Shown: positions 1 to 7,279, numbered from the stretch's first letter. The stretch: DNA of 19,251 bases from Thermoleophilia bacterium (GCA_016462095.1 JAEMTW010000011.1:1-19251); one strand, 5' to 3'. The notes: generated by a model from the sequence alone, not told the origin. Translations and numbers: made by a program.

Positions 1-8
1 GTGCTCAT
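1..8 (-). CDS. 5' end of the next gene of the pantothenate operon (truncated by window edge)
   Basis: The last eight bases on the minus strand read ATGAGCAC. The ATG overlaps the TGA stop of panC in an ATGA junction, the same junction used between the two upstream genes of this operon. Only Met-Ser and part of a third codon are visible, so the product cannot be identified. In many actinobacteria panD (aspartate 1-decarboxylase) follows panC, which makes panD a reasonable guess from context only. Confidence 0.4.
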
Positions 9-865
9 GCGTACTCCTTCGTTGAGAGTTGGGCTACGGCGTGTTCGGGCGCCGTGGGGTCAAGCACGATGTTGTCGATCAGGCGAGTGGCCCCGAGGTG
101 TCCTGCGACCAGCAGAACGGCGAGGTGCTCTGGGTCGTAGGGTGCGAGCTCTGCCGAGCGCAGTTCGAGGTACTCAAGCTCCACGCCGTCGAGGGCATTA
201 CGGCCGATAGCGGCGAGAATGGCTGCGTCGCGTTCGCCGTTGGCGTAGGCAGCCGCCGCCCGCTGAAGCGCCACGGGCAGTGCTGCTGCCTGCACCCGTT
301 CCGCTGCGGAGAGGTAGGCGTTGCGAGAGCTGAGGGCGAGACCATCCGCATCGCGAATCGTCGGGGCTCCGACGATCTCGATCCCGAGCGCGAGATCCTT
401 TGCGACGAGTTGCAGGATGGCCAGTTGCTGGTAGTCCTTGCGTCCAAAGATGGCGCGGCGCGGCCCAACGAGACCGAACAGGCGGACCACCACGGTCGCA
501 ACACCGGCGAAATGGCCTGGGCGGAGAGCCCCGCATAGTTCGTGAGCCAACGGCCCGGGGTCGATTGTCGTGGCAAAGTCGGGCGGGTAGATCTCGGCCA
601 TGCTCGGGGCGTAGAGAATCTGCGCTCCGGCCTGCTCCGCGATCGCGGCGTCACCATCGAGATCGCGCGGGTAACTCTCGAAGTCCTCGCCCTCACCAAA
701 TTGCGACGGATTGACAAAGTCGGATACGACCACGCACGACCCGTCGGCTGCGGCGAGGCGAATCAACGAGGCATGGCCGGCATGCAAAGCGCCCATCGTC
801 GGCACGAACGAGACAGGCCCGTTGATAGCAGCTCGTAGTTCCGTGGCGGAGCGGGCGATGATCAT
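5..865 (-). CDS. panC: Pantothenate synthetase (pantoate--beta-alanine ligase)
   Basis: Cytoplasmic enzyme that joins pantoate and beta-alanine with ATP, via a pantoyl-adenylate, to make pantothenate for coenzyme A. The 286-residue length is normal for the family. The class I adenylyl-transferase signature PTMGALHAGH (residues 22-31, HxGH at 28-31) is intact. So are FGRKDYQQL in the middle and LSSRNAYLS, the family's KMSKS-like loop, further on. The start ATG overlaps the stop of the upstream DUF2520 gene (ATGA, 862-865), so translation is probably coupled. The stop in turn overlaps the start of another gene at the window edge. No truncation or odd residue was seen. The identification is secure. 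Confidence 0.96.
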   Translation of the reverse strand: MIIARSATELRAAINGPVSFVPTMGALHAGHASLIRLAAADGSCVVVSDFVNPSQFGEGEDFESYPRDLDGDAAIAEQAGAQILYAPSMAEIYPPDFATTIDPGPLAHELCGALRPGHFAGVATVVVRLFGLVGPRRAIFGRKDYQQLAILQLVAKDLALGIEIVGAPTIRDADGLALSSRNAYLSAAERVQAAALPVALQRAAAAYANGERDAAILAAIGRNALDGVELEYLELRSAELAPYDPEHLAVLLVAGHLGATRLIDNIVLDPTAPEHAVAQLSTKEYA

Positions 866-1611
866 GCGTCGGGCCCCAATCCAGGAGCGACCGAGGCGGC
901 TGCGGTTGGTGGAACCAACGGCAGCAGCGCGGTGGAGAGGAGCGCGTAGGCGCGGTCCAGTTGCGCGTTAACGCGTCGCAGCCGTCGGCGGTGTAGTTGA
1001 ACGGTGGCGAGGTCTCCACGAGCGACAGGTCCAGTTGCCGCCGCGGTCGTGCCTTCAGCCAACGCGTTGTCGACCGCGCGTCGGACCAACGGGCCAAGGA
1101 TCTCTTCGCGCTGTTCGTCGAGGCCTGCGGCGGCCAGGACCTGCATCGCAGAAACCAGCGACGGCAGCAACAGGTTCGAGGCGAAGACGCTCGCGATGTG
1201 AGGCAGCGGTCGCAGTTCTTCGGCAACCGGCACAGGGTTCATCCCGAGCAGGCGGGCGAGCTCGCTCGCAGTTGCTGCTGTGGCCACGTCTGTCGAGGTG
1301 ATGCCGGCAGCGCAGCCTGTCAGCTGCAGGTCGTCGCGGTCTGGCTGGATCGTCTGCATCGGGTGCATGACGAACGCGTGGGCATGCGGCGCGAGCGCAC
1401 TGAGCGGGACCGAGCCAGACAGCATGCCGACCAGTGGTCCAACCGGAATCGCCTGAGCAACGTCGGCGACTGCGGCGTCTGGAACGGCGATCAGGACCAC
1501 GTCACAAACGCCCGTTACGGTGCGCCCGAGCGTGCAGGCAAGGCCAGCGTGGCAGGCGTGCTGATGGATTGCTGTCCCGGCGCGTCCGGGACCGATCACG
1601 GTGAGCTTCAT
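862..1611 (-). CDS. Rossmann-like/DUF2520 dehydrogenase, candidate ketopantoate reductase
   Basis: A 249-residue NAD(P)-dependent dehydrogenase-like protein. It starts MKLTVIGPGRAGTAIHQ, a glycine-rich Rossmann loop (GPGRAG, about residues 7-12), and continues with CDVVLIAVPDAAVADVAQ, typical of the F420/6PGDH-like DUF2520 family. The middle carries HPMQTIQP, and the all-helical C-terminal half matches the DUF2520 dimerisation domain. The frame is open upstream to 1962, but I chose the ATG at 1611 because the fold begins there and a GAGGGG ribosome site lies just before it. It overlaps panC by four bases. A DUF2520 enzyme tied to panC suggests the ketopantoate reductase step (a PanG- or PanE-like role). 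That role is inferred from position. The family call is firm, the substrate is not. Confidence 0.82.
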   Translation of the reverse strand: MKLTVIGPGRAGTAIHQHACHAGLACTLGRTVTGVCDVVLIAVPDAAVADVAQAIPVGPLVGMLSGSVPLSALAPHAHAFVMHPMQTIQPDRDDLQLTGCAAGITSTDVATAATASELARLLGMNPVPVAEELRPLPHIASVFASNLLLPSLVSAMQVLAAAGLDEQREEILGPLVRRAVDNALAEGTTAAATGPVARGDLATVQLHRRRLRRVNAQLDRAYALLSTALLPLVPPTAAASVAPGLGPDA

Positions 1612-1689
1612 TGGTACCCCTCGGTGAGGATGGAGTCCTTGCGCGCATGGTACCGGACGTCCGCCGGAACGAGGCGCTACCCTACGGCT
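1612..1689. promoter_or_regulatory. Divergent promoter region between the pantothenate operon and the fmdB-t6A operon
   Basis: Seventy-eight bases separate two divergent operons. On the plus strand TACCCT (1678-1683) ends six bases before the fmdB ATG, which would give a leaderless mRNA. On the minus strand TACCAT (plus coordinates 1647-1652) would place transcription start near 1640, leaving a leader of about 30 bases that includes the GAGGGG ribosome site. GGTACC occurs twice, at 1612-1617 and 1649-1654. I see no good -35 hexamer at the expected distance for either direction, so these are -10-like calls only. Confidence 0.45.
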
Positions 1690-1920
1690 ATGCCTATGTA
1701 CGAATACGCCTGCACGAAGTGCTCGCACCAATTTGAAGAGCTCGTCTCGGCCTCTGGCTCCACTGTCGTTGCCTGCCCCGTCTGCAATTCCGGCAAGGTC
1801 GACAAGCTCTTTTCGACCTTCCAGCGCGTGCGCGTTGGTGGTGGCGGCCTTGAGTCCGCGCCCGCGCCGGCAGCCGGCCGTGCTGGCGGTTGCTGCGGCG
1901 GTGGCTGCGGCTGCGGCTGA
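1690..1920 (+). CDS. FmdB-family zinc-ribbon regulatory protein
   Basis: A 76-residue protein opening MPMYEYACTKCSHQFEELV, the hallmark of the FmdB/CxxC_CxxC_SSSS family. Two CxxC knuckles (C8/C11 and C29/C32) form one zinc ribbon. VDKLFSTFQRVRVGGGG follows, then a Gly/Ala linker and a cysteine-glycine tail (GGCCGGGCGCG) of the kind these proteins often end with. The frame extends upstream, but the family start is the ATG at 1690. A TACCCT hexamer ends six bases before it and no ribosome site is seen, consistent with leaderless translation. It leads the t6A gene cluster, with tsaE ten bases downstream. The biochemical role of the family is poorly defined: a regulator of amidase genes was the first proposal. 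Confidence 0.85.
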   Translation: MPMYEYACTKCSHQFEELVSASGSTVVACPVCNSGKVDKLFSTFQRVRVGGGGLESAPAPAAGRAGGCCGGGCGCG

Positions 1921-1930
1921 CCGGTTCGTG

Positions 1931-2353
1931 ATGATCACCGTCGCGGATGGAGGCGATCTCACCCCTGTCGCCGAGGCGATTTGCTCGGCGGCGCAAGCAG
2001 GCGATTGTGTCTATCTTCACGGGCCGATTGGTGCCGGCAAGACCACGCTCGTTCAGGCCTGTGCACGACTGCTGGGTGTCAGCGAGCCAGTCACAAGCCC
2101 AACCTTCGCACTCGCACACGTCTATGACGGCACGCCCCCTGTCGCTCACCTCGATCTCTACCGCCTAGGTGAGGCGACGGGCCGCGACACGGCCGACCTG
2201 CTGGCCTATTTGACCGAAGACGTGATCGCCTTCGTTGAGTGGCCGGAATACGGCAGCAATTGGTTGCCTGCCGCGACCTGTTCGGTTGAGATTGGGCTCG
2301 CCGCTGACGGCGTGCGACAGTTCGCCATTTCGCCGGCTGCCGGTCGCCTTTAG
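1931..2353 (+). CDS. tsaE: tRNA t6A biosynthesis ATPase TsaE
   Basis: A 140-residue P-loop ATPase that supports the TsaB-TsaD complex in adding threonylcarbamoyl to A37 of tRNAs reading ANN codons. Family signatures are in order: Walker A GPIGAGKTT (31-39), the switch-like SPTFALAHVY (56-65), HLDLYRL (73-79) and the FVEWPEYG segment. Length is typical. The start is ATG 1931 or the adjacent in-frame GTG 1928. Neither has a clear Shine-Dalgarno site, and the gene follows fmdB by only ten bases, so it is presumably read on the same transcript. tsaB follows nine bases after its stop. TsaC, which makes the threonylcarbamoyl-AMP, is not in the window. Confidence 0.93.
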   Translation: MITVADGGDLTPVAEAICSAAQAGDCVYLHGPIGAGKTTLVQACARLLGVSEPVTSPTFALAHVYDGTPPVAHLDLYRLGEATGRDTADLLAYLTEDVIAFVEWPEYGSNWLPAATCSVEIGLAADGVRQFAISPAAGRL

Positions 2354-2362
2354 GATTACCGC

Positions 2363-2983
2363 GTGACAACCCTGACCATCGATACGGCAACCTCGATTGC
2401 CTCAGTCGGACTGGTGCTGACCGACGGCTCCAACGTCACCGCGGAACCGATTCGTGCCGCGAACGCGGCGCAGCACGTCTTGTCCGCCGTTGATGCCGTA
2501 CTCGGAGCGGCCGGAATCAGCGTTGATGACATTTCCTGCATCGCCGTGGGACGTGGTCCTGGATCGTTTACGGGTCTACGAATCGGGCTGGCAACTGCCC
2601 TTGGTCTGAGCGAGGCGCTGGCCGTTCGTGTGGTGGGCGTGGACACGCTTGGAGCGCTCCAACAGGCCGCGCCAGCGGGTGCCTTCGCAGTGATTGATGC
2701 TCGACGAGGGGAAGTGTTCGCTCAGGGAGTTGGCGTTGCTGCAGCGTCGTACACACCCGTGCAGCTGACAGCGCATTTGGAGCGTGGCACCGTGCTGGTT
2801 GGAGACGGAGCGCTGCGCTATCGCGAACTGTTTGCCGAGTCGGGCTGCACCGTCCCCGCCGACGCAAGCCCGCTCCACTGGCCAAGCCCGGCCGCGATGG
2901 CTGAGCAAGCGCAGTCTAGTCCCCAACCAGCGACCGCGCTGTATCTCCGCGCCCCCGACGCTGTACCGGTAGCGGCCCGATGA
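2363..2983 (+). CDS. tsaB: tRNA t6A biosynthesis protein TsaB
   Basis: A 206-residue ASKHA-fold scaffold protein that dimerises with TsaD in t6A synthesis. It begins with the ASKHA strand LTIDTATSIASVGLVL (4-19) and carries the highly conserved GRGPGSFTGLRIG loop (63-75), followed by GLSEAL and later FAVIDARRGEVFAQ, all standard for TsaB. The start is GTG at 2363, nine bases after the tsaE stop. AGGA at the tsaE stop gives a weak ribosome site about seven bases upstream. The TGA stop overlaps the rimI ATG (2980-2983). The C-terminal end is normal. Confidence 0.94.
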   Translation: MTTLTIDTATSIASVGLVLTDGSNVTAEPIRAANAAQHVLSAVDAVLGAAGISVDDISCIAVGRGPGSFTGLRIGLATALGLSEALAVRVVGVDTLGALQQAAPAGAFAVIDARRGEVFAQGVGVAAASYTPVQLTAHLERGTVLVGDGALRYRELFAESGCTVPADASPLHWPSPAAMAEQAQSSPQPATALYLRAPDAVPVAAR

Positions 2984-3495
2984 CTGCGACCGAGGAGAGC
3001 GTGCGCGCACTTGATGGCGAACAGCCGATTCGACTACGCCGCCTAGGGTTGGGCGACCTGACGGGCGTCGAGGAACTCGAGCGACGCGCGTACAAGACGC
3101 CCTGGTCGAGGACGATGTTCTCCGGCGAGATCAGCCGACCTGGCTCGCGCTGCTATGGCGCCTTTATCGAGCGGTCGCTGGCCGGCTATCTGATCGTGTC
3201 GCGCTACACCGATGCGTGGCATGTGATGAACGTTGCTGTCGACGAACCTCATCGTCGACTCGGGGTGGCACGACTGATGCTCGAAACCATGCTGCGCGAG
3301 ACTGACGGCGATGGCACCCGTGGGCACACGCTCGAGGTACGCGTTTCGAACCACGGCGCAATCCGTCTCTACGAGAGACTTGGCTTTCGCCCTGCCGGCA
3401 TGAGGCGTGCGTATTACACCGATGATCGCGAGGACGCGCTCGTGATGTGGCGTGGCGACGGGCCGGACACAGATACCGAACCGCTCGTTCGATGA
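2980..3495 (+). CDS. rimI: GNAT N-acetyltransferase, RimI-like
   Basis: A 171-residue GCN5-related acetyltransferase. RimI acetylates the N-terminal alanine of ribosomal protein S18 and some relatives have broader targets. The acetyl-CoA motif A is PHRRLGVARLML (90-101), with the RRxGxA pyrophosphate loop at 92-97. It is preceded by the strand HVMNVAVDE and followed by LEVRVSNHGAIRLYERLGF (118-136), containing the usual Glu, Asn and Tyr. The end has AYYTDDREDALVM, the RimI-type finish. It sits between tsaB and tsaD with ATGA overlaps on both sides, a common actinobacterial arrangement that supports the RimI name. A short extra N-terminal stretch (1-16) is not conserved-looking. Confidence 0.9.
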   Translation: MTATEESVRALDGEQPIRLRRLGLGDLTGVEELERRAYKTPWSRTMFSGEISRPGSRCYGAFIERSLAGYLIVSRYTDAWHVMNVAVDEPHRRLGVARLMLETMLRETDGDGTRGHTLEVRVSNHGAIRLYERLGFRPAGMRRAYYTDDREDALVMWRGDGPDTDTEPLVR

Positions 3496-4478
3496 TCCTC
3501 GCGATCGAAACGTCGTGTGACGAGACGTGCGCGGCTGTCTGCACGGAGGACGGCCGCTTGCTGTCATCGGTGGTTGCCTCACAGGCCGCCGACCATGCCG
3601 CGTTCGGTGGGGTGGTCCCCGAGATTGCCTCCCGGCGGCATCTCGTGTTGCTCGGACCGACGGTTGCCACGGCACTCACCGAAGCGGGCATCAGCGAAGA
3701 CCAACTGACACGCGTTGCCGTGACGTCTGGCCCTGGTCTGATTGGCGCGCTGCTGGTTGGTGTCAGTTACGCCAAGGGCTATGCCTACGCCCGCCGCTTG
3801 CCATTGGTGGCCGTGGATCATCTGCATGGCCACGTGGCTTCGTTACAGCTGTCGGAGACTCCGCCGGTTGGGGCGCATCTTGTGCTGCTCGCCTCCGGGG
3901 GTCACACGCTGTTGATCGATGTTGACGACAGTGGAGGCCTGACCACGATCGCTCGCAGCCTGGATGACGCCGCGGGTGAAGCATTCGACAAGGGCGCGCG
4001 GCTGCTCGGGCTGGGCTATCCCGGTGGGCCTGCCCTCGGTGGCTTGGCGGGCTCGGCAGATCCGCAGGCGCGCGCGTTTACGACCCCACTCAAGGGCCGT
4101 GACGATCTCGCCTTCTCATTTTCTGGGCTCAAGACTGCGCTGTCTCTCGCAGTCCAACGACTCGACAGCGATGATCACGCCGCACGCTCGGAACTGGCCG
4201 CTGCGTATCAAGAGGCGATCGTCGAACACCTGCTCGACCGTGCCAGCCTTGGACTCGCCAGCACGGGGCGCACAACGCTCGGTCTGGTCGGAGGCGTTGC
4301 CGCAAATGTGCGCCTGCGCGAACAACTAGGCACCCTGCCGGCCACCGTGACGATGGCGCCACTCTCTGCCTGTGGCGACAACGCCGCCATGATCGCCATG
4401 GCGAGCCGCTCACTGCCTTCACTGTCGGTTGCGGAGATGGAATCGCTCGATGCCCATGCGCGGAGCCCGCTCGGATGA
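3492..4478 (+). CDS. tsaD: tRNA N6-adenosine threonylcarbamoyltransferase TsaD
   Basis: The catalytic subunit that transfers threonylcarbamoyl from TC-AMP to A37 of tRNA. At 328 residues it is near family length. It starts with the ASKHA nucleotide fold MILAIETSCDETCAAV. The metal ligands are visible as HLHGH (H110 and H114) and CGDNAAM (D296). VTSGPGLIGALLVG, LLASGGHTLLI, GEAFDKGARLLGLGYPGGP, FSFSGLKTAL and GGVAANVRLREQL are all family blocks in the correct order. ATG 3492 is chosen because the fold begins there and it overlaps the rimI stop (ATGA), although the frame is open a little further upstream. Its own stop overlaps the next gene in the same way. Confidence 0.97.
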   Translation: MILAIETSCDETCAAVCTEDGRLLSSVVASQAADHAAFGGVVPEIASRRHLVLLGPTVATALTEAGISEDQLTRVAVTSGPGLIGALLVGVSYAKGYAYARRLPLVAVDHLHGHVASLQLSETPPVGAHLVLLASGGHTLLIDVDDSGGLTTIARSLDDAAGEAFDKGARLLGLGYPGGPALGGLAGSADPQARAFTTPLKGRDDLAFSFSGLKTALSLAVQRLDSDDHAARSELAAAYQEAIVEHLLDRASLGLASTGRTTLGLVGGVAANVRLREQLGTLPATVTMAPLSACGDNAAMIAMASRSLPSLSVAEMESLDAHARSPLG

Positions 4479-4714
4479 GGCGTGTCGAGGTGCTCATGGC
4501 GACGGGGTGTCATCTGTGTCCGCCTGCGATCGAGGCGGCGAGGGCAGCGTCGGCTGGGCACGGCGTCGAACTCGTGATTGTTGACATCGATGGCGATGTC
4601 GACCTCGAGCGGCGCTACCGCGAACTGATCCCTGTTGTGCTCGTCGATGGAGTCGAAGTGGGTCACTTCGTGATCGAGCAGTCGGCGATCGAGAGGGCGT
4701 TGGCCGCCGAGTGA
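4475..4714 (+). CDS. Small glutaredoxin/thioredoxin-like protein (CxxC)
   Basis: A 79-residue thioredoxin-fold protein. The opening strand RVEVLMATGCHLCPPA puts a CHLC redox pair at residues 12-15 directly after the first beta strand. VELVIVDIDGD follows, then the conserved strand IPVVLVDGVEVG with its cis-proline (P54 in LIPVVLV) and a closing helix. This is the glutaredoxin-2-like/DUF836 pattern. The start overlaps the tsaD stop (ATGA, 4475-4478), so it is translationally coupled to the t6A operon. rex follows after 78 bases. A thiol-disulfide role is expected from the motif, but the partner is unknown. Confidence 0.82.
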   Translation: MRRVEVLMATGCHLCPPAIEAARAASAGHGVELVIVDIDGDVDLERRYRELIPVVLVDGVEVGHFVIEQSAIERALAAE

Positions 4715-4792
4715 TCGTGACACGGTGAATCCGATAACGGTGCGGTTGGGTACGATCCCTTGTGGCTTGCAACGCAGTACGAAGGGTTCGTC
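4715..4792 (+). promoter_or_regulatory. rex upstream region with candidate -10 and ribosome binding site
   Basis: Seventy-eight bases before rex. TACGAT (4751-4756) is a -10-like hexamer that would start transcription around 4763 and leave a leader of about 30 bases. GAAGGG (4781-4786) lies six bases before ATG 4793 and is a usable Shine-Dalgarno site, which decides the rex start over the in-frame TTG at 4760. No convincing Rex operator (TTGTGA-N-TCACAA type) is visible; TTGTG followed by TTGCAA near 4761-4772 is only a weak partial match. Confidence 0.4.
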
Positions 4793-5413
4793 ATGACTGA
4801 GCGTCTGGGTGGGGGAGTGGCAGCGCGACTCGCGCACTATCTCCAGGTCTTAACACAGGCGAAGAAGGCCGGGCGTGGTGCGATTACCTCGCACGAGATC
4901 AGCGAGTACACGCACGTCAACGCGACGCAGATTCGGCGCGACCTCTCCGGCTTTGGCACCTTTGGCAAGCGCGGTGTTGGCTACAACGTCGACGCACTGA
5001 TCGGCGAGATCAGCACGATTTTGCGCACCGCGGGACAACACAACATTGTCCTGATCGGTGCCGGACGACTCGGACTTGCCATCGCTGAGGCCGACGTCTT
5101 TGCCGACCATGGTTTCTCGATCGTGGCAATCGTCGATGCCGATCCGGCCAAGGTCGGCACGACGTGTGGCGGCGTGGTCGTACAGTCGCCAACCGAACTC
5201 CCGCGCATTGTCGACGAAATGACCGTCATCGTCGGTGTCGTCGCAGTTCCAGCCGACGCCGCACAGAGCGTTGCGGATGAGCTCGTTCGCAGTGGAGTGC
5301 GCATCGTGTTCAACTACTCCGGTGCGCTGATCGACGTGCCAGCCGATGTCACGGTGCACACCACAAGTCCGGCTGTGGAACTGCTCTACGCGCTCTACTT
5401 TCACTTAGCGTAG
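4793..5413 (+). CDS. rex: Redox-sensing transcriptional repressor Rex
   Basis: A 206-residue dimeric repressor that reads the NADH/NAD+ ratio and usually controls respiratory and fermentative genes. The N-terminal winged helix is present (about 10-65), with HVNATQIRRDLSGFGTFGKRG, the nearly invariant recognition helix and turn; KRGVGY closes it. A Rossmann domain follows with NIVLIGAGRLGLAIA (GxGxxG at 89-94; many Rex proteins have Asn where R92 is) and the acidic strand end FSIVAIVDADPAKVG. FNYSGALIDVP and the C-terminal ELLYALYFHLA are the domain-swap helix region. It runs convergently into the anti-sigma-like gene, with 13 bases between stop codons. Confidence 0.95.
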   Translation: MTERLGGGVAARLAHYLQVLTQAKKAGRGAITSHEISEYTHVNATQIRRDLSGFGTFGKRGVGYNVDALIGEISTILRTAGQHNIVLIGAGRLGLAIAEADVFADHGFSIVAIVDADPAKVGTTCGGVVVQSPTELPRIVDEMTVIVGVVAVPADAAQSVADELVRSGVRIVFNYSGALIDVPADVTVHTTSPAVELLYALYFHLA

Positions 5414-5426
5414 AAGCCGCGAGGAC

Positions 5427-6023
5427 TTACGGGGCAGGAGGGGTCTGCAACGTGCCCGTGCCGCCGACATCGACCACGTAGGACTGTCCGTTTGGCGATG
5501 CCGTATGCGCTAGTCGCGCCACCGCAACGTCGACATCGCCGTCGCTCACGAGCACGATCAGGTGTCGCGCGTCGGCCCGGTCCACGGTCGTCGTGTGCGG
5601 AAGTCCTCCGAGCAACTCGTCGACCACGCCGGCGGGGTCGGAGTCGGCGGTGTGCACGACAACCTGACGCTGTGTGGACGCCGACTCGGCACGTTGAAAA
5701 CCACCGAACTCGAACAGACTAAGCACGCCAATCGCGGCCGCGAGCAGCACGACGATCGGGAGCGAGCGCCTGATCGACCGTCGCCGAGCGGAGGACGCGG
5801 GTCCAAACGCACCCACGATTAGATCATGTGGGATTGCGACCAGTGGGAGCCTGTCGAGCTCGTCCATGTCCCTGACCAACGTGACGATACGATCGCGGCA
5901 TTCGGGGCAGCCCTCAACGTGGACGCGGACGCCGTCGGAGGTGTCCGGGCCGAGTTCGCCCACGACGTACTCCAGCAGCGTCAGTTCGGGCGGGTGCGTC
6001 GCGGTTTCGTCGTTCACGTTCAT
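5427..6023 (-). CDS. Anti-sigma-factor-like membrane protein with ZAS zinc finger
   Basis: A 198-residue single-pass membrane protein. The N-terminal cytoplasmic part has LTLLEYVVGEL followed by HVEGCPEC (H35, C39, C42), the HxxxCxxC signature of zinc-associated anti-sigma domains. A basic stretch (ARRRSIRRS, 79-87) precedes one transmembrane helix (about 88-106). The remaining 90 residues, outside the cell by the positive-inside rule, match nothing I recognise. The usual partner, an ECF sigma factor gene, is not adjacent: rex and a ybdK-like gene flank it. ATG 6023 is preferred over GTG 6062 because a TATTGT hexamer (6038-6033) ends nine bases upstream and the family starts near here. Either an orphan anti-sigma factor or a zinc-finger protein reused for another purpose. 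Confidence 0.75.
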   Translation of the reverse strand: MNVNDETATHPPELTLLEYVVGELGPDTSDGVRVHVEGCPECRDRIVTLVRDMDELDRLPLVAIPHDLIVGAFGPASSARRRSIRRSLPIVVLLAAAIGVLSLFEFGGFQRAESASTQRQVVVHTADSDPAGVVDELLGGLPHTTTVDRADARHLIVLVSDGDVDVAVARLAHTASPNGQSYVVDVGGTGTLQTPPAP

Positions 6024-6087
6024 GAGCGCAGCACAATAGCGCCGCAGCGCGGCTCGCGACACGGAGCGACTGCTACCGTAGGCGCCT
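6024..6087. promoter_or_regulatory. Divergent promoters for the anti-sigma and ybdK-like genes
   Basis: The 64-base gap carries TATTGT on the minus strand (plus coordinates 6033-6038), nine bases from ATG 6023, and TGCTACCGT on the plus strand. The latter's TACCGT (6074-6079) ends eight bases before ATG 6088 and is preceded by an extended -10 TGn. Neither start has a ribosome site in front of it, so both genes look leaderless. No clear -35 element was found. Confidence 0.45.
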
Positions 6088-7278
6088 ATGGGCGCGTCGG
6101 TTGAGGACTCCTATGCGGCGCTAGACGCGGCACGACAACATTTCGCTAACGCGACCGATTTTACGATCGGTATCGAAGAGGAGTTCCAGATCCTCAATCG
6201 CGACACGCTTGCGATGACCAACCGCTTTGAGGAACTCCGCGATGCCTGCGAGGCCGGACCGCTGCACGGCAACGTTGCGGGCGAGTTGATCGCTTCCGAA
6301 ATCGAAGTCAAGACGGGGCGTGGCGAGACGTTCGATGAGGCGGCGCACATGATCATCGATCGGCGTGTGCAGCTGGCAATCGAGGCAGAGAAGCTCGGCG
6401 TCCTGATTGGCGCAACGGGAACGCATCCCACGTCGCCGTGGTCGGATCAACGCATCATCGACACGCCGCACTACCGGATCGTTGAGGGCACTCTGCGCTA
6501 CATCGCCTGGCGCAACAACACCTTCGGAATGCATGTGCACGTTGGTATCCGGGGTGCCGATCGCGCGATGGCCGTGGCCAACGCCATGCGCTCGTACGTG
6601 CCGGAGTTGCTCGCTCTCTCCTGCACGTCGCCGTGGCTCGAGGGGCGTATCACCCATCTTCGCTCGACCCGCACGCAGATCTTCACGCGCATGTTTCCTC
6701 GCTGTGGGATTCCCGACATTTTCAGCGACTGGGCCGACTACGACCGTTACGTTCGCTTTCTACTCGAGACCGAATCGATTCGGGAACACACGGAGATCTG
6801 GTGGACGATTCGTCCGCACCAGTCCTTCGGCACGATCGAGATCCGCGCCTGCGATGCCCTTCCGGATATCGGTGAGTCGATTGCGCTCGCCGCGTTCCAG
6901 ACTGCACTTGCCGCTCGAGCGGCACGACTCTACGACGAAGGGACGCTGCCACCACCGGATCGCCCGAGTGATCTCGAAGAGAACCTCTGGCGCGCCTTGC
7001 GCTGGGGTATGTCGCGGGAACTGATCGACTTTGAGGCACGCAAAGCAATTCCAGCTGCCACGAAGATTCGTGCGCTGCTCGTCGCCTGCGAACCCGAAAT
7101 TGAAGCGCTTAAATTACGTTCGTGGCTGGAGCCGTTAGAGGGACTGCTCGTTGACGGCGACCATGCAACCCGTTGGAAGAATCGCGTCGAGGCCGGCGAA
7201 GACATGGAGGCGATCCATGCCGAGCAGGTAGCAATCACCATGGCGTCGGCACGGCGCCTCGCAGAGAAAGTTGGCTGA
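6088..7278 (+). CDS. YbdK/GCS2-family carboxylate-amine ligase (glutamate--cysteine ligase type 2)
   Basis: A 396-residue ATP-dependent ligase of the GCS2 family. The family's first active-site block, FTIGIEEEFQIL (25-36), supplies the acidic metal ligands at 30-32. NTFGMHVHVGIRG, ALSCTSPWLEGRITHLRSTRTQIF and QSFGTIEIRACDALPD complete the YbdK pattern. YbdK proteins have weak gamma-glutamylcysteine synthetase activity. In actinobacteria a related enzyme, EgtA, makes gamma-glutamylcysteine for ergothioneine, but nothing here (no egtB-E) supports that name. It heads a plus-strand operon with the DUF1844 and MTA phosphorylase genes. A TACCGT hexamer eight bases upstream of the ATG suggests a leaderless mRNA. 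The family is certain; the amine substrate is not. Confidence 0.9.
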   Translation: MGASVEDSYAALDAARQHFANATDFTIGIEEEFQILNRDTLAMTNRFEELRDACEAGPLHGNVAGELIASEIEVKTGRGETFDEAAHMIIDRRVQLAIEAEKLGVLIGATGTHPTSPWSDQRIIDTPHYRIVEGTLRYIAWRNNTFGMHVHVGIRGADRAMAVANAMRSYVPELLALSCTSPWLEGRITHLRSTRTQIFTRMFPRCGIPDIFSDWADYDRYVRFLLETESIREHTEIWWTIRPHQSFGTIEIRACDALPDIGESIALAAFQTALAARAARLYDEGTLPPPDRPSDLEENLWRALRWGMSRELIDFEARKAIPAATKIRALLVACEPEIEALKLRSWLEPLEGLLVDGDHATRWKNRVEAGEDMEAIHAEQVAITMASARRLAEKVG

Positions 7279-7279
7279 G

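Noticed and set aside
1612..1654. Two GGTACC copies as a paired operator
   Set aside because: GGTACC is a six-base palindrome that can recur by chance. The two lie 37 bases apart with different flanks, and one overlaps the candidate -10 of the DUF2520 gene.
997..1689. A long upstream extension of the fmdB frame (231 extra codons)
   Set aside because: The extension is antisense to the DUF2520 gene and has no family similarity; FmdB proteins begin at MPMYEY.
1612..1962. A long upstream extension of the DUF2520 frame (117 extra codons)
   Set aside because: The extension is antisense to fmdB and the start of tsaE. The Rossmann fold begins at ATG 1611, which has a ribosome site.
4715..4792. A Rex operator upstream of rex for autoregulation
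   Set aside because: TTGTG followed by TTGCAA near 4761-4772 lacks the symmetric TTGTGA/TCACAA halves and spacing, so it is not called.
5492..6104. Small plus-strand frames opposite the anti-sigma-like gene
   Set aside because: Arg-rich, unordered translations; the minus strand has a zinc-finger motif, a membrane helix and a plausible promoter.
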